From: Symsagittifera roscoffensis
Lineage: Eukaryota > Xenacoelomorpha > Acoela > Convolutidae
Direction of reading: 5' to 3'
Length of the DNA stretch: 31,088 nt
NCBI RefSeq assembly: GCF_963678635.1
Contig: NW_026971406.1
Coordinates: 1 to 31,088 of the forward strand
Made by a program: the position numbers and the translations under genes. Shown here piece after piece: positions 24,848 through 31,088 of this stretch. The first letter of the stretch is position 1; the number at the start of each line of letters is the position of its first letter. The notes beneath the pieces are model-generated. The model ran no database searches. It was given only the letters and a program-made list of their open reading frames with translations, and was not told the origin of the DNA.

Positions 24848-25028
24848 TGACAACTTTCCCGCGTGTGTGTCTTAATCGTTCTGATTTCTTTTTCTGATTT
24901 TCAGTTCTCGCGAGAAAATCATGCATGACATGTTCCATTCGAAATTTTAAAAATTTAAATTTCACTCCAAAATCAAGTGTTTTCTGCTCTTCTCAAGGTC
25001 AAACTTCCAAATATGACCGACTGGCACA

Positions 25029-25031
25029 GTA
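25029..25031. repeat. Target-site duplication (right copy), GTA
   Basis: GTA follows the GGCACA terminus and equals the three bases before the left LTR. Continuing GTAGCC, it represents the pre-insertion intron start of the host gene. Confidence 0.5.
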
Positions 25032-25072
25032 GCCTCACTTATATTTGGCTTAATATCAGTTTTTTTTTTCAG
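25029..25072 (+). other. Remainder of host intron 2 (44 nt before insertion)
   Basis: GTAGCCTC... to TTTTTTTTTTCAG: a 10-T pyrimidine run and CAG acceptor at 25071-25072. Joined to exon 2 without the element, this would be a 44-nt intron with donor AAG|GTAGCC. With the element it becomes about 22.9 kb. Confidence 0.6.
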
Positions 25073-25120
25073 CATCTTCAACTACTGATGAGCACAATGA
25101 AATCCAGAAACCCAAACAAG
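25073..25120 (+). CDS. Nucleoplasmin-like gene, tentative exon 3 (48 nt)
   Basis: The interval follows a strong TTTTTCAG acceptor and ends AACAAG|GTTTTC, a weak donor. At 48 nt it keeps phase 0 on both sides, which fits exons 2 and 4. In that phase it reads HLQLLMSTMKSRNPNK, which is unlike a nucleoplasmin linker. Another frame reads SSTTDEHNEIQKPKQ, more typical of the polar tail, but its phases do not fit the neighbouring exons. Either the exon borders differ or the exon is alternative. Confidence 0.4.
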
Positions 25121-25580
25121 GTTTTCCATGTGAAAATTTACTAGCTACGATTTGTATAACTTCAGTTCTTCGTTTTTTTTCTATCTATTTGGCTACAAAG
25201 GCTTAACTTTAATTTCTATTGGTTCAGTGACCTCATATTGCGTCGTTAGATGTGCGAAAAAAGTTATGCGTGGGTGTTTTCAAAGGAAGGTTGAAATGGC
25301 TTTCTTCGCGAGTTTGTTTATAATGAAAACGGGTGTCTGCTCAAGTTTTGTCGGCTTTGTTACTGCTTCGTAAGGTCTTTTGCGAAGGTAATCTGAAATC
25401 CAGTTGTCTCACTTGGCAGTTTTCTCTCAAAAAGAACTTGTTTCTAGACAAGAATGTGATAAACATGTGAAAGTTTTGATAAATGTATCTTTTTCGACTT
25501 GAAAAAATGGATGCAATGGCTTCGTCTCTTTTTCGATCGGCTACCATGACATAAAATTTTTGGCTTGTGTCGGACTTCAC

Positions 25581-25597
25581 GCGAAGCTATGCTTCGC
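25581..25597. repeat. Hairpin GCGAAGC/GCTTCGC, copy 1 of a dispersed family
   Basis: A 7-bp stem with a TAT loop, followed by CTCTGTGTT. Further copies are at 26633-26647, 29186-29202 (degraded) and 30681-30697. Confidence 0.7.
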
Positions 25598-25790
25598 CTC
25601 TGTGTTGAAATGTGCAGTTTGCTCAAAATATATGTTTTCAAAGTTAAAAATAAGCAAGCTAATGAAAACATTGTCTTGAATGGTAATTAAAAAGCTATTG
25701 TTTTATACTGGAGTTCTACGGGTACTGAGGTTAACCTATGGTTGCTCTGTAATTTTCGATCTTAACGAAGCTTAAGCGGTTCACTCAGTA

Positions 25791-25830
25791 GATTGCTTAT
25801 TACCCTTGCGATAGCAAGGGTATTGCAATC
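25791..25830. repeat. Imperfect hairpin of about 17 bp
   Basis: GATTGC...ACCCTTGC, loop GATA, then GCAAGGGT...GCAATC. The 8-bp inner and 6-bp outer stems are perfect, with 3-5 mismatched or bulged bases between them. It might be a small foldback element or a miRNA-like foldback, though the stem is short for the latter. Confidence 0.6.
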
Positions 25831-26632
25831 GGGCACTAGACTTTTTCCCCTTAAACAACTTTGTCCACAGGACTCATTTCTGGACTCTATTTCATATAGA
25901 CTTAGTGGCCTAAATTCAAGTGGTTTCAAAAGAAATATAGTTTTTACGTTCTTCTCTGGATCGCACAAAATGCATAAAATCTTATTGGAAATTATAGATC
26001 AAGTTTTTCATAACAACATTTTTTTTGGCTTTTTTGTTTTTCTTTTCTTTCGACTTGATAAGTTTCGGCCTATAATATATCAGTTTAATGGCCTCATATT
26101 GCGTGTCTGTGTTTTGAGAGTGAGGGGAACTTAGTAATATTACATTAGTCTTAGAAATTTGTTTTTTTTGTGATTTTTCTTTTCCTTTTTTTCCGGCTTG
26201 ATAGGTTTTTGGCTTATGTTTCTATCGGCTTATTCGCCATGTATTGCGTCGTTTCGCGAGCTGTGTATGCGTTTTAAGGGTAAGGGTGACTTAATAACTT
26301 TTTAGTAGTCATATTTTTTTTCGACTTTGTTTCTTTTCTCTTTTTTTGGCTTTTTAGATTTTGGCCAATGTTTTATCGGCATAGTGGCAGCATATTGTTT
26401 CATTTGACGCGTGGGGGAGTGTTTTTTGGTTTGTTTGAGGGCGTGGGGGACTTGATAATTAAAAAAATTGGCCTAAAGGGTTTCTGCTAAGGTTTTTCCG
26501 GCTTTGTTACCTCGTGATAACTTTTCTTTCGATGATAGTTTCAGATTCTTACCAAGCCTTATCGGTAGATATAGTTCAATGTTTTCGATTTTTTTGACTT
26601 AGTGGCTTTCGTGTTTTGTGTCGCAAGTGGCA

Positions 26633-26647
26633 CGAAGCTCAGCTTCG
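26633..26647. repeat. Hairpin CGAAGCT/AGCTTCG, copy 2 of the dispersed family
   Basis: 7-bp inverted repeat around one base, followed by CGTCTGTGT, parallel to the CCTCTGTGTT after copies 1 and 4. It lies 43 nt before exon 4. Confidence 0.7.
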
Positions 26648-26689
26648 CGTCTGTGTAAAAAGTTTTCCTGATAACTAACTATTGTTTAG

Positions 26690-26815
26690 GTATCAAGCAA
26701 GCCTGAGCCGAGCAAAAAGCCTGAAGCTGCTAAATCAGATAAAACAAAGACTGCGAAGATCCCATTACCTGCGATGGATCCAGAGGAAGACGATGATGAA
26801 GATGAAGGAGACGAA
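26690..26815 (+). CDS. Nucleoplasmin-like gene, exon 4 (tail)
   Basis: After a TTGTTTAG acceptor the frame reads 42 codons in phase 0: a Lys/Pro/Ala/Ser-rich stretch (SKPEPSKKPEAAKSDKTKT, about residues 3-21) with nuclear-localisation character, then MDPEEDDDEDEGDE. This alternation of basic and acidic tracts is the disordered histone-binding tail of nucleoplasmins. If GAA|GTGTAAGG is the donor, exon 5 joins in phase 0. If not spliced, translation ends at TAA 26819-26821. The alternative GTAAGG donor two bases on would break the exon 5 frame. Confidence 0.7.
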
Positions 26816-27199
26816 GTGTAAGGCATATATTTGAATTAACTAGGAAAAACTAGAAGATCACTGAAAGTCGGGAGGAACTTTGTTTTCGGGTGTGTTCTAG
26901 TTTTTTTTAAGAGTCGATGAACTGGTTTGCAATGATGAGTACCATTGCAGATGATTCGATTTTCTGACGATGCACACAAATTAGTGCGAAAGCACTTAAT
27001 TTAACATTGATAGTATGCTCTGTTTTCGAACAGCAGAAGGGCACAAAAAATTTGAACGACTTTGAGTTTTGAAAAAGGAATTGAATTTTCAGATTTCCCA
27101 CCAAATTAAATAGATCTGGCTATTCTTTTCCTACTGACTTTTTTTTGTTTGTTGCCTATGTTTTTGTTTTATACACAATATCAGGTACCATCAATAAAG

Positions 27200-27272
27200 G
27201 TCGGAAGGGATCGAGTGATATATCATTGAAAAGATCCCGCGGTCGTGATTCGAACCCTAGTCGAAATTGTTC
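27200..27272 (+). repeat. tRNA-derived SINE-like head
   Basis: GATCGAGTGATATATC resembles a polymerase III A box, and GTGATTCGAACCCTAG a B box (GWTCRANNC). No tRNA cloverleaf closes, so a degraded SINE or tRNA pseudogene is more likely than a tRNA gene. Confidence 0.35.
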
Positions 27273-27608
27273 AAAAAATCCTGTGTATAGAAAAACTGGC
27301 TTGAAATTTTTGGTTATTTACAATTTCGAGCAAAAAAACAAGTAAAGCTTTAAAAATGGAAATAAGACATACAAATTTAGTTTTACTCAGTGAATTTTTT
27401 TTTCTAAGCTTCTTTACAGCAAAAAAAAAAATTACATGTTTAAAGATTTTCGATGTTTATTCCAATTTACAGTGAGTAAGACAGGCGAGAAGCACATACT
27501 TGAACTATGAAAGTTTTTTTAGGTGCTCGTTTTGACTTCAGTCGAATAATCAGCTATGTACTAAGTAATTTATTGTCATAAATAACTCTTATTCTGGTCT
27601 AAACTCGC

Positions 27609-27902
27609 CTAAATTTTTAAAAGCAACGTTTTACAGATAAAAAATAGTGATTTGAGGTGTATGTATGTAAAGTTTAAATATCGGCCTGAAGTCCCTTCGG
27701 CTTGAAGTCCCGTCGGCTTGTTTTCGTAGACCCCTAAAAATGATCCCTGCAAGACTAAGTAGCTTTTCTTTATTTCGAATATTGCTCCTTTATAACCATG
27801 GAACTCCAACTTTTCTAGTGTTTGATGATCTAGTGTATCGAACGCTTTCTTAAGGGCAATGGAGATCACATGACCTGTTAATTGCTTAGTCGGAATCCTC
27901 AT
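27609..27902 (-). pseudogene. Non-LTR retrotransposon (LINE) reverse transcriptase fragment
   Basis: The translated fragment contains KKAFDTLDHQTLEKLEFHGY followed by KGAIFEIKKSYL. This matches RT motif A of LINEs (D-SKAFDTVDH--LL-KLE-YGI-G----W--SYL); the Asp at the start of the motif, normally in DLSKAF, is changed here (IALKKAF), and Trp-Phe before SYL is lost. Only about 60 residues remain and no other RT motif is seen. It is a short, inactive remnant of the jockey/CR1/L2-like type; the exact clade cannot be set. Confidence 0.7.
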
Positions 27903-28467
27903 AAAGTCTGTAATTAAAGTTTGACTTCGCTTCTAATCAAGACATTCTCAAAAATGTTGCTCGGCGAACTTAAAATACTTGAAATTCTAGAATTTGATGC
28001 TCATTTTTCCTTGTTTCACATAAAAAAACGAATTTTGCATTTTTCAAGACAATCGGGAAAGGTGCGCTTAGCGAGTGGCTTTGATTAAGTGATTAATTGT
28101 GATATGCTGCTTTCTTCGAGATGCGAAACCTGAAAAATATTCACTGTTTTAATCATCTTTTCCATTTGTTCTCTGTTGGCTATATTTTACGTTGGTTGTA
28201 ATTTTACTAACTCCGGTTTCAGTATTGTAGTTCTTTTTTTTGTTTTCATTTCTTTAGTCGGCTTTAAAGGTTTCTGTATAAATAGTATCGGCATGACGAC
28301 CTAATTTTGAGTTGTATGATAAGCGAAAACAGTTTTTGAAATTTACCAGCTGGAACCCGGATCTAAACTACATTTTATTATTTATAAATTAGATATTTTA
28401 CCACTGGAAAATATTTAATATTAACCAATCACAATCCATCCAACTAACAACCCACTTATTTGTAAAG

Positions 28468-28491
28468 GCTGAAATTACTTGTAATTTCAGC
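28468..28491. repeat. Perfect 11-bp inverted repeat
   Basis: GCTGAAATTAC and GTAATTTCAGC flank a TT loop, a perfect foldback of 24 nt. It sits in the compositionally distinct 28370-28900 segment and may mark a transposon end or a compact foldback element. Confidence 0.75.
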
Positions 28492-28805
28492 ACCAGAGAG
28501 ATTTGAATTTAACTTAGAAATTAGTTGCCTCTCCTCGAGATCTTCAGCAGCCGCAATAAACCAGTATATTCTAGATCTATTGAGCCTAGCAGAGACTAGT
28601 TAAACAACCTGAGACTAGTAAATATAAGAGTAAGATTAGGATCGGTATTAGACTAAGAAGTTGCACGAATCTATCCGGCCGAAAATAAGATAGCGTGACG
28701 AGCAGACGGTGTACCCTATCCGAAATTACTCTATGAGTTAGACTTACATCTTAACTCACAGCTACATATACAACGCCAAAAGCAATATATTTTGTCTGGT
28801 GGGAG

Positions 28806-28839
28806 ATCCTAAAGAGCAGTACTGCTCATCGAGTAGGAT
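28806..28839. repeat. Nested palindrome/foldback
   Basis: GAGCAGTACTGCTC (28814-28827) is a perfect 14-bp palindrome. It is enclosed by ATCCTA (28806-28811) and TAGGAT (28834-28839). Confidence 0.7.
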
Positions 28840-29185
28840 ATCCTGGAGGGTAAAGGGAAGACAGACAGCATCAACTCAACAAACAAATTAATTTAATGGC
28901 AGAAGTTAAAGTTTTTAGTCTAAATGTTTTCATGAGGGGGGCTGAGAATTTTGTTACTCAACTCAGATAATGCCGGTTTTGTTACTGCTTTTTAAAGTTT
29001 GTTTTGTTGCTAATTTAAAGCTCAATTGTCTTGTGTTGAATATATTTCAATTGTAAGTTATTGAAAATAAAGGTAAATATTTTGTTCGAAAACTTTTTCG
29101 AGTTTTCCCTAAAAATCGTCGTATTTTTTGTCTCTTTTACTGTCGGTTTGTTTGTGGTGTCATGTTTGCGTTGTATCGCTAGTGG

Positions 29186-29202
29186 CGCGAAGCTGCGCTT
29201 TA
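29186..29202. repeat. Degraded copy 3 of the dispersed hairpin family
   Basis: GCGCGAAGCTGCGCTTTAC followed by TTCTGT keeps the left arm and neighbouring blocks (AGTGGC before it) but the right arm has decayed. Confidence 0.5.
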
Positions 29203-29963
29203 CTTCTGTATTTTATGTTTCTTATAGAGGTTTTGTATCTCGACGTTTATATTGCAGTTTTCAAAAATGTATTTTGTGTTTTTTTTGCAATTATCCGTTT
29301 TTCGAATTTGTTTGCAAAAATGTCTATGACTTATAGGTCGTGTTGTTTTTTTGCTGTTTAAGTTCTGAAAAATTGTTTACACCCAAATTTGATTTTTGTT
29401 GTTGATTTTTGTCAGCTTTTTATGTGGTGAATTTATGCTCATTTGCCTTTACATGGAAAGCAGATTACGGTCTACAGTAACGAAAGAGTAAATTGCGCAA
29501 ACTCTTCTGCGAATTAGTTTCGAAAAGGAAGTTTAATTTTAAGATGTTATGCTTTCAGGTTTTCAAATTTGGTTATTTTTATCGAAAAAGTGTCAATCTT
29601 AGAAGATTCTTGAATTTAAGAGATTTGTTATATATTCTTTTTTTTTCTACTCGAATGTTGGAAAGTTTGTGAGTTGTGACCTAGTTAATGTATCTGGTGA
29701 GAAAGTTGAATTTTGTGGACAGGTGGTGACATCACTGTTTGAATTGAATTACTTACTGCAGCCAGGTGCCAGAAACGCTGTTACTGTGAAGCAATTCCAA
29801 TTTGATTTTGAATCGAAAGATTGATGTGTGCTCAACTTTCAAAGGCCGTCCTTTTTTAATTTCAAGAGAAAGCTAAAAAAGACAAGAATTAATTTTAGCT
29901 GTTTTTCCGAATAGGTACTAGCCATCGAGTAATTGTATGGTTTCTATTTTAGACCGATGCTAG

Positions 29964-30135
29964 AAACAAACAAAGATGGAGAAGGTGGATGATGACGAGG
30001 AAGAATACGAAGAAAATGTCGATGAAATTAAGAAATTGAAGGCAAAGTTGGATTTGGACGACTCAGAAGATGACGATGAAGATGATGATGACGACGATGA
30101 TGAAGACATGTTGGAGGAAGAAGACAATGATGAAG
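29964..30135 (+). CDS. Nucleoplasmin-like gene, exon 5 (acidic tract)
   Basis: After CGATGCTAG| the frame reads KQTKMEKVDDDEEEYEEN, then KKLKAKLDLDDSEDD and a run of about 15 acidic residues ending MLEEEDNDEG. This is the long acidic tract of nucleoplasmin/NPM tails that binds histones. The nearer TTTTAG acceptor at 29952 would put a TAG in frame, so 29963 was chosen. The exon end is uncertain: GAAG|GCAAGT is a classic GC-AG donor (30136), and the expected basic C-terminus is missing, which favours continuation past the window. Without splicing the frame runs four codons past Lys to TGA at 30153-30155. Confidence 0.65.
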
Positions 30136-30369
30136 GCAAGTATAATAAATGTTGACACTCGACTGATTACACAAGCAAAGCTTGTGTGATATTACGAACT
30201 CACTTTGTTTTCCAACCTAAGTCGCAAATATTAGTGCTCTTTTTGCAGGTGCTCTTTTTTGCAGAATATGCATAAGATCAATAACCAGCGATTAAGTACA
30301 GCAAATGTTAAGGATAATAGAACACACTATTGTATTACAAATAGCACTTAAGCTTCATGGTGTTATGGT

Positions 30370-30450
30370 TCTTTAGCGTTGAGGTACGGAAGAAGACCAG
30401 CAGCAAAATGTGAGGGTTCGAACCTCAGCAGGGTCGCAGGTTTTTAAGGA
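30370..30450 (+). repeat. tRNA-derived SINE-like piece with intact T-arm
   Basis: TTAGCGTTGAGG resembles an A box. TGAGG-GTTCGAA-CCTCA is a perfect 5-bp T-arm with a 7-base loop and B box. The acceptor strand after it (GCAGGGT) has no partner about 65 nt upstream, so this is a SINE head or tRNA pseudogene, not a tRNA gene. Confidence 0.45.
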
Positions 30451-30680
30451 ACTTTTTCGTTTACTAGTTAAAATGCGTCCGCTCTATAGATTGAGGCATG
30501 TTAGTTGATAAACTTCTTTTCAAATTGACTGGTACTGCTAATGCGTCATAGTTGGCTTGCGTCACTAAGCAATTATGTAGACTCATAATTGGCGTGCATC
30601 ACTTGAGAACTTTTGTAGACTCAAAATTTTACTCCTTCAGCTTTCCAGTAGCGTTGTCGGTCAAATTTTTGCTTGTGTAT

Positions 30681-30697
30681 GCGAAGTGCAACTTCGC
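30681..30697. repeat. Hairpin GCGAAGT/ACTTCGC, copy 4 of the dispersed family
   Basis: Same stem as copy 1 except that its C-G closing pair has become T-A, with both sides changed. CTCTGTGTT follows as in copy 1. Confidence 0.7.
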
Positions 30698-30989
30698 CTC
30701 TGTGTTTTTTTTTGTAAGCGGAAAATTGTCCGCGAGTTAGAAAATCTTTGCCGAGCTTCTGTTTCTCGGCTTTTTTGCCAGCTTTGTTGCAGCAGCACCA
30801 AGTTTGCTTAAAATTTGGGATTTTAAAACTCAAATTAAATAAAATTTCAATGTTTTCCGGTTTTGGGCAACTTATTGACTTCCAAGAAATTTGTTCATTT
30901 TTTGGTACTTTTCGATTTTTTTCATGCTGTTCAATAATATTTTTTGGAATTTGTTTTCTTGATAAATTCAAGGAGTGTTCTGTGCATTT

Positions 30990-31052
30990 GGTGCAGTGGT
31001 AACACCCATGCTTTAGACGACGAATTCAACAATATCGATTCCAGTCGGGACC
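30990..31052 (+). repeat. tRNA-derived SINE-like head
   Basis: TTGGTGCAGTGGTAACACCC is a good A box/D-arm-like sequence, and ATCGATTCCAGTCGGG is a poor B box 35 nt on. It may continue beyond the window. Confidence 0.35.
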
Positions 31053-31088
31053 TGTTTTTGTGGAAGCTGAAAATGTTCGAATATTTTA

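Larger units (their letters stand above)
2157..25028 (-). mobile_element. Giant (22.9 kb) Ty3/gypsy-type LTR retrotransposon with accessory ORFs
   Basis: Two 884-bp direct repeats (2157-3040 and 24145-25028, constant offset 21,988) bound the element. All large ORFs between them run on the - strand. Order in sense: LTR, candidate PBS, long repeat-rich leader, Gag with two CCHC knuckles, aspartic protease, RT (YVDD), RNase H, integrase (H2C2, D-D-E, GPF module), macro-like domain, a spacer, and two accessory ORFs totalling about 2960 residues. The protease-RT-RNase H-integrase order and the GPY/F-type module place it with Ty3/gypsy. Usual Ty3 elements are 5-8 kb, so this one is about three times longer. 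The copy has stops in capsid and RNase H and an apparent frameshift between the accessory ORFs, so autonomous function is doubtful despite identical LTRs. Confidence 0.95.
24145..25028 (-). repeat. 5' LTR (right copy) of the giant retrotransposon
   Basis: Identical by eye to the left copy over 884 bp. As the 5' LTR it should drive element transcription leftwards. U3 would span about 25028-24816, R about 24815-24415 and U5 the remainder, judged from the TATA box and AATAAA. On the opposite (+) strand it carries an acceptor-like CTTTTTCTGATTTTCAG ending at 24904, relevant to host pre-mRNA. Confidence 0.95.
25121..26689 (+). other. Host intron 3 filled with diverged repeats
   Basis: No gene is supported over about 1.57 kb. 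From about 26020 to 26470 three diverged units of roughly 150 bp follow one another, each running from a T-rich tract with CGACTT or CGGCTT, through TTTTGGC and TATCGGC, to CATATTGCGTC-like and GAGGGGGACTT-like blocks. Related pieces lie at 25160-25300 and 26480-26660. Two compact hairpins (25581-25597 and 26633-26647) and a larger one (25791-25830) are listed separately. Confidence 0.6.
26816..29963 (+). other. Host intron 4 with transposon debris
   Basis: About 3.15 kb with no host gene seen. It contains a SINE-like piece (about 27200-27270), a LINE RT fragment on the - strand (27609-27902), a perfect hairpin (28468-28491), a palindromic foldback (28806-28839) and relics of the ~150-bp intron repeat (about 28240-28320 and 29120-29210). 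The segment 28370-28900 differs in base composition from the T-rich surroundings and may be a further, unidentified element. I see nothing in 29220-29940 beyond AT-rich sequence. Confidence 0.6.
30156..31088 (+). other. Intron or 3' flank of the host gene, repeat-bearing
   Basis: No exon with a nucleoplasmin-like basic tail is visible. The stretch holds two tRNA-like pieces and the fourth copy of the dispersed hairpin; the rest is T-rich. Confidence 0.5.

Noticed and set aside
29061-29361. Small hydrophobic + strand ORFs in intron 4
   Set aside because: They are T-rich intron sequence giving Phe/Leu/Val-rich translations, overlapping repeat relics, with no family match.
30370-30450. Functional tRNA gene
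   Set aside because: The T-arm is perfect but the acceptor stem has no 5' partner and no clear anticodon arm forms.
30621-30971. 116-aa - strand ORF
   Set aside because: Lys/Asn-rich translation of T-rich DNA that runs through the dispersed hairpin; no start context or known domain.

Overview
The window is metazoan nuclear DNA. It carries a nucleoplasmin/NPM-like chaperone gene with spliceosomal introns, a BEL/Pao Gag remnant, a LINE reverse-transcriptase remnant, tRNA-derived SINE-like pieces and a very large Ty3/gypsy-type LTR retrotransposon. Nothing in it fixes the phylum; two host introns of 74 nt and (before the insertion) about 44 nt suggest an invertebrate with many small introns.

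Layout. 1-1264: a broken BEL/Pao element, with possible leader followed by a Gag (DUF1759) region holding one in-frame stop. 1265-1557: presumed promoter and 5' UTR of the host gene. 1558-2153, with later exons near 25073, 26690 and 29964: the nucleoplasmin-like gene on the + strand (core domain in exons 1-2, acidic/basic tail in exons 4-5), probably continuing beyond the window. 2157-25028: one 22,872-bp LTR retrotransposon on the - strand, inserted at the exon 2 donor site. 25073-31088: remaining host exons, and introns filled with diverged repeats, hairpins, a LINE fragment and SINE-like pieces.

The retrotransposon, read 5' to 3' on the - strand: 884-bp LTR (TATA box, start-site hairpin, splice donor, AATAAA); a candidate primer-binding site resembling the 3' end of tRNA-Asn; a leader of about 2.6 kb with an A-rich tract, a 70-bp tandem repeat and about 45 copies of a 12-15-bp G-rich repeat; Gag; Gag/protease/RT/RNase H; RNase H end/integrase/macro-like domain; a 523-nt spacer with a splice acceptor; a 2093-aa ORF with an SGNH/GDSL-esterase-like domain plus a second degenerate copy; an overlapping 867-aa orphan ORF; a short 3' UTR; and the second LTR. 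By eye the LTRs are identical and co-linear, so the insertion is young. Even so, the gag-pol frame is cut by a TGA in capsid and a TAG in RNase H, and the two accessory ORFs meet at an apparent frameshift.

Working model (inference): transcription starts in the right LTR. Unspliced or leader-spliced RNA encodes gag-pol, and a spliced subgenomic RNA (LTR donor at 24490 to acceptor at 12581) encodes the accessory ORFs in the place where retroviruses carry env. The most novel content is the accessory coding capacity: an esterase-like domain, a degenerate second copy, a TARG1-like macro domain fused to Pol, and an orphan protein ending in a SUMO-interaction-like motif.
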